Shown: positions 1 to 7,333 of the stretch, piece by piece
How the letters are laid out: the number at the start of each line of letters is the position of its first letter
How positions within the stretch are numbered: the stretch's first letter is position 1
Origin: Candidatus Thorarchaeota archaeon
GTDB lineage: Archaea > Asgardarchaeota > Thorarchaeia > Thorarchaeales > Thorarchaeaceae
Direction of reading: 5' to 3'
NCBI GenBank assembly: GCA_016839345.1
Contig: JAEOUL010000114.1
Span: 1-47,048 of the forward strand
DNA: 47,048 bases
Translations under genes and position numbers: made by a program
The notes under the pieces: generated by a model
The model's database searches: none
What the model saw: the letters and a program-made list of their open reading frames with translations, nothing else
Told to the model about the DNA's origin: nothing

Positions 1-573
1 AGAACATACTCGGAAATGATTGTTGATTGGTATAGAAAGTGTGGTTTCCAGTTTGCGGCAGAGGAGGTTCACAAAAGTTCCGACCTCAGTACAATAGAAT
101 TGCCTGATATTGATCCCCCTGCGGGGTACGTATTGAGGAATTTCTCGGATGTATCATATGATTTTCTAGAGGAAGCAGGATTTCAGACATTTAAGATTGG
201 CAATGATGAACTATTTCTTTCCATGAGCAATGCTGAACAAAAAGTGACTCTCGAGCATTTCTTTGACCAGTCAGAGCCTTTTATCAGAGATGCTTCATTG
301 ATTCTAGAGAGAGATGGCAAAGTCATTGGGTTTGTAATCACTCGAATGAAAGGTGAAGAGCCTGAAATAGGACCAATTGGTCTGGTTCCTGAATCTCAGG
401 GTGAGAGATTAGGTACCTATTTGCTTGTCCATGCATTGTCATGTCTGAAAGATATCGGAGAAATGAACGCAAGTCTCGACATGTCCATTACCAACACTCC
501 AGCCAAGAAACTCTATGAAAAGTATGGCTTCAAAGATGTGTACTTCAAACAATTCTACTATTGGTCGCTTTAG
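1..573 (+). CDS. GNAT-family N-acetyltransferase, 5' end outside window
   Basis: The reading frame is open to base 1, so the first Met codon (16) is probably internal and the N-terminal part lies outside the window. The last 100 residues show the GNAT acetyl-CoA fold: a strand ending in GFVITRMKG, the pantetheine-binding turn GLVPESQGERLGTYLL (the family's Q/R-x-x-G-x-G/A region), and a C-terminal strand-helix with AKKLYEKYGFKDV, typical of RimI-like enzymes. The region before it (residues 20-85) resembles the degenerate first half of a double GNAT protein. The acceptor substrate cannot be predicted. It ends 23 bp from a convergent membrane-protein gene. The GNAT call is firm; the substrate is unknown. 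Confidence 0.8.
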   Translation, partial: RTYSEMIVDWYRKCGFQFAAEEVHKSSDLSTIELPDIDPPAGYVLRNFSDVSYDFLEEAGFQTFKIGNDELFLSMSNAEQKVTLEHFFDQSEPFIRDASLILERDGKVIGFVITRMKGEEPEIGPIGLVPESQGERLGTYLLVHALSCLKDIGEMNASLDMSITNTPAKKLYEKYGFKDVYFKQFYYWSL

Positions 574-596
574 ATTCTGAATTGTGGTATCAAGAA

Positions 597-1247
597 TCAC
601 AAAACACGAGCATCCTTGTACCACGGATTAACAAGAGCCAAAGTAGCAAAGAGTGTCGCAACAACTGTTAGTATGCTCCAAACAGCTGCCAATCCAATTG
701 ATAGGAGAGCAACTAGACTCATTTGACCAATTAGAGAGAGTATAGCTGAGAACACCATAAGGTCGCTTCTTACTTCTTTGAGGCGACCGGTTTTCCAGGT
801 TATGGCAAATGTTAGCACCATTCCGCCCATGAATATAATAATCACAGGAAGATGAAGAATCATTATCATATTCTGGGTGAACCCGAACATTACCACTATG
901 ACCCAATATAGGGTGACAAGACCTAGAATTCTCATATGATGTCGTCTTATTCGAGGTAGCCAAATGTGAAGCAGTACTCCAACCAATGGGAGTGCTATTC
1001 CACCTACTATTAGGGCTCTTATTTTGAAGACCTCAAGGGTCATTTCTAGAAATCCGGATTCCGATAGAAGTACAATGAACTGATTTGCTGAGTGCGCAAT
1101 GAATACAATTCCAAACATAAGTGGCAAGTCTGTCAAGAGTCTGTTCTTTTGTCGATACCACAGAAAGATGAGGTAGGCTGCCAGAGTAGCTGCTAGGCCG
1201 GATGCGGCAATACCTGAATAGAGAGTGAGGCTAGTAATTACCTGCAT
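597..1247 (-). CDS. Seven-helix membrane protein of unknown function
   Basis: A 216-residue protein made almost entirely of hydrophobic stretches, with about seven predicted transmembrane helices (near residues 5-28, 40-60, 75-95, 105-122, 127-149, 160-180 and 184-206). Short charged loops such as WYRQKNR, RIRRHHMR and KTGRLKEVRSD suggest inside-facing segments. I recognise no family motif. The start ATG at 1247 has an AGGTG ribosome-binding site that lies inside a perfect 10-bp palindrome (1250-1259). A TATA-like sequence (CCTTAAATTG on the minus strand, near 1300) could drive it. The gene is convergent with the GNAT gene. It is a plausible sensor-like or receptor-like 7TM protein, but no function should be assigned. 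Confidence 0.6.
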   Translation of the reverse strand: MQVITSLTLYSGIAASGLAATLAAYLIFLWYRQKNRLLTDLPLMFGIVFIAHSANQFIVLLSESGFLEMTLEVFKIRALIVGGIALPLVGVLLHIWLPRIRRHHMRILGLVTLYWVIVVMFGFTQNMIMILHLPVIIIFMGGMVLTFAITWKTGRLKEVRSDLMVFSAILSLIGQMSLVALLSIGLAAVWSILTVVATLFATLALVNPWYKDARVL

Positions 1248-1346
1248 TGAGGTGCACCTTTTGATTCAATTTCATTAGATTCTTCATTGCAGTGCAATTT
1301 AAGGTACGACTCAAATGAGATAATTAAATGAAAAACAAAGAGATTC

Positions 1347-1371
1347 GAAGGAGGCCTTGCAGCCCGCCTTC
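1347..1371 (-). terminator. Displaced copy of the actin terminator hairpin
   Basis: On the minus strand GAAGGCGGGC pairs imperfectly with GGCCTCCTTC around a short loop, followed by a T-rich tract (CTCTTTGTTTTTC). It matches the hairpin just downstream of the intact actin gene at 2223-2248. Confidence 0.5.
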
Positions 1372-1401
1372 GGAAACTAAAGCAATCTAGATACAGCGGT
1401 G
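1357..1401 (-). repeat. Left 45-bp direct repeat (actin 3' end), possible attachment site
   Basis: These 45 bases are identical, base for base and in the same orientation, to 2234-2278. The repeat spans the last five codons of actin including the stop, plus part of the 3' UTR hairpin. The offset between copies is 877 bp. Confidence 0.85.
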
Positions 1402-1431
1402 TATGACTTCGGGTCCTACCTCCTCCAATTC
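1387..1431 (-). pseudogene. Actin C-terminal fragment (last 15 codons)
   Basis: Read on the minus strand this encodes [14 protein letters not shown] then TAG, matching the C-terminus of the intact actin ([14 protein letters not shown]). Outside the 45-bp identical core the differences are nearly all synonymous third-position changes (CCC/CCA, GAA/GAG, GTC/GTT, ATA/ATT). The fragment therefore evolved inside a functional actin gene before it was stranded here. No further actin homology is visible upstream of about 1431. Confidence 0.8.
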
Positions 1432-1470
1432 CAGAGCTACCCTATATTGTTTCATCCCTTTGCTCAATCA

Positions 1471-1625
1471 TGTGATATTATGACTCGGGCTAGTTTGCGA
1501 CACAAACCACGATGTAGTTCAAAGATTGTCCACTTCTTATATTCATTCTATGCACGTGCATACTCGTGATTTACAATGGCAAAATCTGTAATTTCAATAA
1601 CTAATCTAACAAGACAGTTCGATAC
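1471..1625 (+). repeat. Duplicated ABC-ATPase promoter, leader and first codons
   Basis: Aligns without gaps to 41805-41959. The stretch 1491-1547 matches 41825-41881 with about three mismatches. It includes the TATA-like CTTATATT (1536-1543) and the sequence around the start codon. Coding similarity (ITNLTRQF against ITNLTKQF) continues to about 1622 and then stops abruptly. Confidence 0.85.
1536..1543 (+). promoter_or_regulatory. TATA box of the DUF998-like gene
   Basis: CTTATATT lies about 36 bases before the ATG at 1576, predicting a transcript start near 1566 and a leader of about 10 bases. The same element, at the same spacing, precedes the ABC ATPase gene at 41910. Confidence 0.5.
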
Positions 1626-2211
1626 GAGAACTATGAGCGGTAGCTTCTTCCTTATTGGAGGCATTCAATGGTTCTTGGGTATTCTTGCTGCAGAGTCATG
1701 GTATGATGGGTATAGTAGCCGTATCGACTATGTCAGTGACCTTGGAACTGGACCAACTGCGATTATCTACAATCTATCGGTCTTCATGTTGGGAGCATTC
1801 ATTGTAATTGGAACATTCTTCTTGTACAAGGCTCAAAAAAGAAGGCTTCTGCCAATTCTCCTGACAATCTGTGGAATTGGTGCAATGGGAGTAGGTATAT
1901 TCCATGCAAATCTGCAGCCTATGCACAGTGTATTCACTCTACTAGCAATTTTGTTTGGATCATTTGCAGCCATTGGTTCCTACACCTATCAAACCAAACC
2001 AATGTCGATTCTTTCAGCAGTCCTTGGACTCATGTCATTTATCTTAGCAATGGTCTTCATCCCCTATCTAGGCCTTCCAGCTGGATCAACAGAAACATTT
2101 CTTGGAATGGCAAAAGGATCATTGGAACGTTGGGCAATCAACCCAATTCTCGCTTGGATTATATCTTTCGGTGGATACTTGATGGGAACAGCAAGTAAGG
2201 ATGAAAATTAA
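1576..2211 (+). CDS. DUF998-like membrane protein with a transplanted N-terminus
   Basis: 211 residues. From about residue 20 it is a six-helix membrane protein resembling DUF998: a YVSDLGTGPTAIIYNLSVF segment after helix 1 and a GIFHANLQPMHSVF segment between helices 3 and 4. DUF998 proteins are uncharacterised integral membrane proteins. Residues 1-16 (MAKSVISITNLTRQFD) are unlike a membrane-protein start but match the first residues of the ABC ATPase encoded at 41910 (MSESAIKITNLTKQFE), and the upstream 100 bases match too. The ancestral start was probably the ATG of MSGSFF, residue 20. The gene lies between 45-bp direct repeats derived from the actin 3' end and converges on actin. Confidence 0.7.
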   Translation: MAKSVISITNLTRQFDTRTMSGSFFLIGGIQWFLGILAAESWYDGYSSRIDYVSDLGTGPTAIIYNLSVFMLGAFIVIGTFFLYKAQKRRLLPILLTICGIGAMGVGIFHANLQPMHSVFTLLAILFGSFAAIGSYTYQTKPMSILSAVLGLMSFILAMVFIPYLGLPAGSTETFLGMAKGSLERWAINPILAWIISFGGYLMGTASKDEN

Positions 2212-2248
2212 AAAGAGAGTTTGAAGGAGGGCATTGCAGCCCGCCTTC
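2209..2248 (-). terminator. Actin terminator: hairpin plus T-rich tract
   Basis: Minus-strand GAAGGCGGGC pairs with GCCCTCCTTC (one mismatch) around the loop TGCAAT, followed by AAACTCTCTTTTTAATTTT. It lies 15 bases after the actin stop and also separates actin from the convergent DUF998-like gene. Confidence 0.6.
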
Positions 2249-2278
2249 GGAAACTAAAGCAATCTAGATACAGCGGTG
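2234..2278 (-). repeat. Right 45-bp direct repeat at the intact actin 3' end
   Basis: Identical to 1357-1401. It covers the last five codons of actin (including the stop) and part of the terminator, so a recombination here would leave actin intact. Confidence 0.85.
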
Positions 2279-3403
2279 AATAACCTCTGGTCCTACTTCC
2301 TCGAACTCCTTCTTGGAGACCCACATCTTCTGGAAGGTCTTCAATGAGCCGAGAATGCTTCCACCAATCCAGACAGAGTACTGTCTCTCAGGAGGAGCAA
2401 TGATTCGGACTTCAATGTTCTCTGGGACTAGCTCGGTGATTTCCTTGTGGAGCCTCTCCTTGAGTCCTGGGAACATGGTTGAGCCACCTGACAGTACGAT
2501 GTTAGCGTATAAGTCACGCCTCAAGTCGACGTCACAGGCCTTGATTGACTCGACAATGTGGTCGTCGAGTGGTATTGTATCTAGACCAATGGCACTTGGA
2601 TTGAAGAACAGCTCGGGGCCCTGGAACCTCTCTGCACCAATAGTGATTACCTCACCATCGGGAAGCATGTAGGGTTTGTCGACACCAGCCTTGTCAGCGA
2701 CAGTCCTTTCCCTTTCGGGGTCAAGAGCTACGTAACATAGCTTCTCTTTGATATCTCTGACAATCTCTTTCTCTGCACCACTCACGAATGAGTAACCCCT
2801 CTGACGGAGGAGTCTGCGCAGATACTCAGTGATGTCCCTACCAGCAAGGTCAATTCTCTTTATAGCGTGGTTGATTGAAAAACCCTCATAGATTGGTACT
2901 ATGTGGGTGACACCATCACCTGAGTCAATGACCAGGCCTGTGGTTCTTCCGGATGCGTACAGTGAGAGTACTGCCTGAGTGGCAACGTACACTGCGGGCA
3001 CACCGAAGTTATCAAACATGACAGATGCCATGCGTTCTCTGTTTTCTCTAGGGTTAAATGGTGCTTCTGTGAGTAGCACCGGATTCTCGCTTGGATCTAC
3101 TTTGAGGTCGTTATAGAATGTGTAACTCCATATCTTCTCGATAGCATCCCAGTCTTCTACGATTCCGTGAGAGATCGGATAGACCAGACGGAGTACACCA
3201 CGGAGATTAATAGCCTCTTCACCAATATAGTAGTCACGTGTGTAGTGGTCCACGTCAGTCATGATTGACTCATAACGTGGATAGCCAATTAGTGTGGGCC
3301 AAACGCTGCGTGGCTGATCTTCGCCGGCGTAACCGTTCTTGCTCAAACCAGTACCATTGTCAATGACAATGGGCTTCGCGCCAAGAAACTCGTCTTCAGC
3401 CAT
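2264..3403 (-). CDS. Asgard actin (lokiactin-type)
   Basis: 379 residues, the length of eukaryotic actin. Phosphate loop 1 is [13 protein letters not shown] (15-27), phosphate loop 2 is DSGDGVTH (160-167), and the adenosine site is [11 protein letters not shown] (304-314). Gln143 and His167 match the catalytic Gln137 and His161 of muscle actin. The stretch [16 protein letters not shown] near the C-terminus is almost identical to eukaryotic actin. The D-loop (about 42-55, [14 protein letters not shown]) is the most divergent part, and the C-terminus ends HRCI rather than HRKCF. Known Asgard actins form filaments and bind profilins and gelsolins, so a cytoskeletal role is expected. A GAGG site precedes the ATG, and a TATA box lies near 3479. 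It is divergent from the winged-helix gene at 3649. Confidence 0.97.
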   Translation of the reverse strand: MAEDEFLGAKPIVIDNGTGLSKNGYAGEDQPRSVWPTLIGYPRYESIMTDVDHYTRDYYIGEEAINLRGVLRLVYPISHGIVEDWDAIEKIWSYTFYNDLKVDPSENPVLLTEAPFNPRENRERMASVMFDNFGVPAVYVATQAVLSLYASGRTTGLVIDSGDGVTHIVPIYEGFSINHAIKRIDLAGRDITEYLRRLLRQRGYSFVSGAEKEIVRDIKEKLCYVALDPERERTVADKAGVDKPYMLPDGEVITIGAERFQGPELFFNPSAIGLDTIPLDDHIVESIKACDVDLRRDLYANIVLSGGSTMFPGLKERLHKEITELVPENIEVRIIAPPERQYSVWIGGSILGSLKTFQKMWVSKKEFEEVGPEVIHRCI

Positions 3404-3473
3404 TTTTATCGGTCCTCGTTTGTGATTAGTTCAAAGTCCTTGAGACCTTGTTCTACTATTTCGTTATTGCGGA

Positions 3474-3484
3474 GTATATTTAAG
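3474..3484 (-). promoter_or_regulatory. TATA box of actin
   Basis: Minus-strand CTTAAATATAC about 75 bases upstream of the actin ATG, implying a leader of about 50 bases. The 245-bp divergent region 3404-3648 holds this and the promoter of the gene at 3649. Confidence 0.45.
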
Positions 3485-3590
3485 GATACGTCCGTCGAAC
3501 TCCGATTTTTTCGAAAAGTATCTAATCAATGTATAAGATGGCGTGTTTTTGGGGCATTTTTCGCGGTTTCCACAGCATTACCTTCGATAA

Positions 3591-3600
3591 GTATAAAAGG
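3591..3600 (+). promoter_or_regulatory. TATA box of the winged-helix/CARF-like gene
   Basis: GTATAAAAGG, an almost ideal archaeal TATA box, 58 bases before the ATG at 3649; predicted transcript start near 3622. Confidence 0.6.
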
Positions 3601-3648
3601 TTAATACTCGTAATTACTAGCTAATACATCCGCGAAAGGGGACCTGAG

Positions 3649-4431
3649 ATGCTCAGAAGGACCGTCAAAGATATTGTACGGGAAGAGATTGAAACTGTCA
3701 GAGCTAGAAGGATTATCTTGGATCACCTTGAAGGAGGACTGAAGACAGGAACAGAACTCAGAGAGGCAATCCGCAGGGACATGCAGGCTCAGGAGGTCAA
3801 GAAGAAAGGACGTGCGCTCACCAAAAAAGAGGCTGAGAAGATTGGTGTGACAAGTCCCAAGCTCTACCACAACACTAGTCGTCTTGAGGAGCTTGGTATA
3901 ATTGTCAGTTGGAAACAATCTCAATACCGCCTGTTCGAGCTCGAACCTAGGGCCGTAATCCCTGTTCGTCAAGCTCTAGGAATTGCAAAACCATTAATGT
4001 ATGTTACTTCGCTAAGCAATCCTGAGGACCAGCGACCATTTGTCCAATGGTTGGCCAACAACCCTCATTTCAATCCAAAACGACTCCTAGTTTTTGTTGA
4101 GGCGATTCATTGGACTAGGGGGGTTTCACGGATTCTAGATAGATTCATTCCGGACGATGCCTTTCGTGTGTGGACTACTGAATGGAAAGAAGTACCAGAT
4201 GATTTCACAGGGACAGATGAATCACAAGAGTATGGAAATCTTCAAGGAACATGCGATTTCTTGGAAGATACAATATTGAAGCACATATATGATCACAATA
4301 TTGTCTTCGACCTCACTCTTGGACCAACACTGCTTGCACTTGCAATGGCAAAGTTAGCATCTGAATACTCAATTACTGCGTTTCATGTCACAAGTTACGA
4401 TATTAATGATGCAGAAGTGAGTTACTACTGA
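3649..4431 (+). CDS. Winged-helix protein with C-terminal CARF-like domain
   Basis: 260 residues. Residues 1-95 form a winged-helix region: helices around 5-30 and 33-45, then a recognition-like helix VTSPKLYHNTSRLEELGI and a wing with WKQSQYRLFELEP. From about 110 a Rossmann-like domain follows: strand LMYVTSLSN, strand KRLLVFVEAIHWTRGVSRIL, and a late strand-turn-helix FDLTLGPTLLALAMAK similar in layout to the D-x-T-G-G-x-K-x-M motif of CARF proteins (here LTLGPT). CARF domains sense cyclic oligonucleotides in CRISPR regulators such as Csa3, but no CRISPR genes are nearby, so the ligand is open. It is followed after 14 bp by the RNase III-like gene, very likely one transcript. The HTH call is moderate; CARF is an inference from motif layout. 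Confidence 0.6.
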   Translation: MLRRTVKDIVREEIETVRARRIILDHLEGGLKTGTELREAIRRDMQAQEVKKKGRALTKKEAEKIGVTSPKLYHNTSRLEELGIIVSWKQSQYRLFELEPRAVIPVRQALGIAKPLMYVTSLSNPEDQRPFVQWLANNPHFNPKRLLVFVEAIHWTRGVSRILDRFIPDDAFRVWTTEWKEVPDDFTGTDESQEYGNLQGTCDFLEDTILKHIYDHNIVFDLTLGPTLLALAMAKLASEYSITAFHVTSYDINDAEVSYY

Positions 4432-4445
4432 AAGGAGTGATAATC

Positions 4446-5138
4446 TTGGATAATAAATCAGATCTCACACTTTCATGGAAACCAATCCAGCTCAGAAAAA
4501 GGATAGACACTCTAGCCAGAACCGTTCTGAAGACTCAGAGAGAAACACCAACAATGAATTCGCGACTTCTAAGTAAGCTAGACAAATGGCTTCTTGATAT
4601 TGAGTATATACAAAATTCACTGCGAAGAATTGAAGATGAGCTTGTTCCAAAATTACAGAATATTCTGAATGTGAAATTCCAGCACATTGAGCTGTTTCTT
4701 GTCGCCATGTTTCAACCTAGTACGAAGAACATCTTCTTGGAAATTGAAACTCACTATCGTCATAGTGATGACGACCCCCTAGGAGAAGATGGGTTCGCGA
4801 AAATGATAAACCTCAGTGAGATGGCCAAAGTCCTAGCACTTGTCGGGGATGCAGTAATATCATCAGCGGTTTTACAGCACTTATGGAAACCTCACCTTGG
4901 TGATGCTGGACAAATCACTCAGAAAAAAGCCAAAATCGTTTCGAACGACAATATGGCCAAGTTATGCGACAATTGGGGTCTGTACGACTATCGGATTCAT
5001 TTCGATCCTGACACACCTAGTAAGTCAGAAATTGATCATGACAAAGGTACTCTCCTTGAAGCTGTCTATGGCATTGTATATATTGAGCATGAGTACAGAC
5101 GCATTGTTGATTTAGTGAAACACCTAATTAGTATCTAG
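4446..5138 (+). CDS. RNase III-like (Mini-III type) protein
   Basis: About 230 residues. The N-terminal half (to about 110) is helical and unrecognised. The C-terminal half follows the RNase III fold: KVLALVGDAVISSAVLQHLW matches the signature LEFLGDAVL, and GTLLEAVYGIVYIEHEY matches the second acidic motif (FEALIGAIY). The catalytic Asp (GDAV) and Glu (LLEAV) are present. The two Glu of the classic E-x-x-E-x-x-x-D motif are Lys and Ala, and the second Asp is Thr, as in the dsRBD-less Mini-III branch. Activity on structured RNA is plausible but unproven. I prefer the TTG at 4446, which has GGAGTGA (4434-4440) just upstream, over the GTG at 4437 inside that site. The end overlaps the convergent HD gene by 4 bp. 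Confidence 0.6.
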   Translation: MDNKSDLTLSWKPIQLRKRIDTLARTVLKTQRETPTMNSRLLSKLDKWLLDIEYIQNSLRRIEDELVPKLQNILNVKFQHIELFLVAMFQPSTKNIFLEIETHYRHSDDDPLGEDGFAKMINLSEMAKVLALVGDAVISSAVLQHLWKPHLGDAGQITQKKAKIVSNDNMAKLCDNWGLYDYRIHFDPDTPSKSEIDHDKGTLLEAVYGIVYIEHEYRRIVDLVKHLISI

Positions 5139-6643
5139 TAATCAGTGAGGTCGTACTGGTCTTCTCTATGAGTAGGAGCGTCAGAAACTGGATACGCTTT
5201 GTCGAAGTGTTTGCGCACGGTATCTGCTATGTCTGCATCAGCGTATACTCTGACAGATGGTATCGTGCGAGACTGCTGTTTCAGAACATGCATGAGCGGG
5301 CGGCCTTCTTTGGTTTCATCAAGACTCACAATATCAAAGCCCTTTTCACCACCCACAAGAAGGGGTATCTTTCCGAGGGTCTTCTCTCCCAAGGGTGGTG
5401 ATACAACATCAATCACAACACTCCCCGGTTTAACTGAGAGCTCGTTCTCAGCTTTGATCAATTTCGGAATGTCATGAAGAGTTTCAAGAAATAGCTTTTG
5501 TACGTCGTTCTCAAAGGATGCTAGTGGTTTTGACAATACCACTTTGAATAGCTTACGATATCGTATTCTGGATACGTATTCCCGGACAAAATCAATCTCA
5601 GATTCAGCAAGCCATCTGAAGAGGTCACCATCTGTCATTCGTGTGAATAGGCCCATACATTCATTCTTTGAAAGATCATTCTCCCGCATTCTGAAGTATG
5701 TTGCTTTGGATATCATTGCTTCAGCGAGTTTTACAGCATGATGAAGGTACAAATCAGAGAACATCCAATTTCTGCTAAGAATAAGAGCTTCAAGTGAATG
5801 GATGGCTTTCAACATAAAGGCACGAACGTATTTGCCTTTCTTGTTTTTGACAACACGATTAGTGAGCAAGACTCGTTCTGCAGGAAATATTCCTAGTTGA
5901 ACACCACTGAAGTGAGCATCTCTAATCAAATAGTCTGTTTTGTCTATATCCAGTGGATGGTCAAGAAATTCGGAGAGAAGATCCTTGATAGGGTCCTTTG
6001 CCTCTCTCCGGAGAATGTTGACAATATCTCTCGGTTCAATCCCACTTTGTTCTAGCATATCACTGAGACTGCTGTTCAAGATAAGGAACGTTCCTAAGTC
6101 CAGATGGTCAAGGCCGACCCATGAACGAAGAGCATACTCAATTGTGTGTGATGTAGGGGGATGTCCAACATCATGAAGCAGTGCTCCAGCTCTGAAGAGC
6201 TTCTGGTGATAGTCATCGAGAAGATCTGAGAGAGGAACAAAACATGCAGTATCTAGGTCTTCACAATAATTGACAACTCGGATAGATTTCTGAGCCAGAA
6301 AGTTGGTTCCTAGGCAATGCTCGAATCGCGTATGAGTTGCACCAGGATAGACGAGATGTGCAGGGCCTAATTGGCGAATATATCGAAGTCTGAGCATCTC
6401 CCATGTGGAGATGACATCTAGTTCCCAAGGCTCAAAAAGAATTGCACCATGAACTGGATCTTGGACAGCTTTCTGCCGTGTATGTTTTGCGCCCATTGAT
6501 ATGAATCGCTTGTGTTCTTCAAGTGTCTTCTGGATTTTTTTCCAAGATTCATCCTGATTTTTCTTCGCTGAATCAATCTCAGATTCTCTGAGTCCAGTGA
6601 GTCGAATCAGTCTGACTGTTTCAACATCGAGATCCTCTGCCAT
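5135..6643 (-). CDS. HD-domain phosphohydrolase (COG1078/dNTPase-like)
   Basis: About 502 residues. The COG1078 pattern is clear: QDPVHGAILF, then YPGATHTRFEHCLGT (metal His), ALLHDVGHPPTSHTIEYAL (the HD pair), and HPLDIDKTDYLIRDA (the last metal-binding Asp). Relatives include SAMHD1 and bacterial dGTPases, which hydrolyse dNTPs; many archaeal members have unknown substrates. The C-terminal 200 residues hold family-typical sequence without a recognised extra domain. A TATA-like CTTAAATAC at 6677-6685 predicts a transcript start near 6654. This favours the second Met codon (6643) as a near-leaderless start over the ATG at 6658. The gene converges with the RNase III-like gene. Confidence 0.85.
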   Translation of the reverse strand: MAEDLDVETVRLIRLTGLRESEIDSAKKNQDESWKKIQKTLEEHKRFISMGAKHTRQKAVQDPVHGAILFEPWELDVISTWEMLRLRYIRQLGPAHLVYPGATHTRFEHCLGTNFLAQKSIRVVNYCEDLDTACFVPLSDLLDDYHQKLFRAGALLHDVGHPPTSHTIEYALRSWVGLDHLDLGTFLILNSSLSDMLEQSGIEPRDIVNILRREAKDPIKDLLSEFLDHPLDIDKTDYLIRDAHFSGVQLGIFPAERVLLTNRVVKNKKGKYVRAFMLKAIHSLEALILSRNWMFSDLYLHHAVKLAEAMISKATYFRMRENDLSKNECMGLFTRMTDGDLFRWLAESEIDFVREYVSRIRYRKLFKVVLSKPLASFENDVQKLFLETLHDIPKLIKAENELSVKPGSVVIDVVSPPLGEKTLGKIPLLVGGEKGFDIVSLDETKEGRPLMHVLKQQSRTIPSVRVYADADIADTVRKHFDKAYPVSDAPTHREDQYDLTDY

Positions 6644-6676
6644 TATAAGCAGCCCCATGAGAAAGGAACCGAGCCT

Positions 6677-6685
6677 GTATTTAAG
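6677..6685 (-). promoter_or_regulatory. TATA box of the HD phosphohydrolase gene
   Basis: Minus-strand CTTAAATAC about 27 bases upstream of a transcript start near 6654, consistent with near-leaderless translation from 6643. Confidence 0.4.
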
Positions 6686-6706
6686 ACATCACAATGAAGG
6701 AGAAAT

Positions 6707-7279
6707 CTACCTTAATTTTCGAGACCGCTTGACACGTTCTCTTGCTGCTGAGTATTCAAGTGTGTTATCTGTGTCCATTGCGCTACAATATTCATTCGGA
6801 TGACAATACCCCCATCGACGCATTGTATTGCACGCTGTCGAACCGCGTGCTTTGTAGAATGGTGCATCAATGAGGTTGGCCTTAGATAGATGGATTGCTA
6901 CAGTCTTGATACTCTTCTTCGCAAAAGCCAATCTTATACAAGGGGGAGCTCGTTCCACTAAATCCCATTTGATTATTTTGAATAAACGATACCAGAGGAG
7001 ACATTTCTTTGCCTCATAGAGCAAATCACACCTTGGACAGAAATCATGTTGGATTGAGAGTGCACATAATTCATCGCGTGTGAATTTTGTTAATCCAGAA
7101 CCTCGTAGCAGGTGGAATTTGATTTGCACAAACAATTCAGGCGTGAATGATCCAAACTCTTTGATGAACGAGTGCAGTTCTTCAGCCACAATTGAAGGAC
7201 TGACAGTCCACTCATCTTCATTCAAAGATACGCCGTTTTCCTTCTTTTTCATAACACTATAACATTCTACAAACGACAT
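6707..7279 (-). CDS. Small protein resembling the Fe-S domain of primase PriL
   Basis: 190 residues. The C-terminal half carries APPCIRLAF and CNTMRRWGYCHPNEYC, the order and local spacing of the four 4Fe-4S cysteines in the C-terminal domain of archaeal/eukaryotic primase large subunit (PPC-I/V-K, then C-x-T-M-K-x-x-G-x-C). Here they are C114, C150, C159 and C165. The loop between the first and second ligands is only 35 residues, about half that of PriL, and the PriL N-terminal domain is absent. A second cysteine pair, CPRC (81-84), lies in the N-terminal half. It is either a PriL-derived accessory protein or an unrelated Fe-S/zinc protein. Leaderless initiation from Met10 (7252) is possible, given TTAAG near 7280. 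Confidence 0.45.
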   Translation of the reverse strand: MSFVECYSVMKKKENGVSLNEDEWTVSPSIVAEELHSFIKEFGSFTPELFVQIKFHLLRGSGLTKFTRDELCALSIQHDFCPRCDLLYEAKKCLLWYRLFKIIKWDLVERAPPCIRLAFAKKSIKTVAIHLSKANLIDAPFYKARGSTACNTMRRWGYCHPNEYCSAMDTDNTLEYSAARERVKRSRKLR

Positions 7280-7333
7280 CTTAAGCTCATCAGTGTTCTC
7301 TCAAGCACTTTGATCAGGATTCTGATGGAACAA

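Larger units (their letters stand above)
1248..1575. other. 328-bp intergenic region built from two copied segments
   Basis: No gene of its own. From left to right it holds the minus-strand promoter of the 7TM gene (about 1250-1310), a copy of the actin gene's terminator and last 15 codons (1347-1431, minus orientation), and a copy of the promoter and leader of the ABC ATPase gene of 41.9 kb (about 1471-1575, continuing into the coding region to about 1625). The two copied segments nearly abut, so this junction is mosaic. Confidence 0.75.

Noticed and set aside
1387..1456. A 22-codon minus-strand reading frame beginning ATG at 1456 and ending in the actin tail
   Set aside because: Only the last 15 codons match actin; there is no ribosome-binding site and the rest shows no similarity. 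Treated as a gene fragment.
4437..4445. GTG 4437 as start of the RNase III-like gene
   Set aside because: It lies inside the GGAGTGA ribosome-binding site that suits the TTG at 4446.
3649..5138. A CRISPR-Cas regulator and nuclease pair
   Set aside because: No repeat array or cas gene anywhere in the window; the CARF call itself is only moderate.
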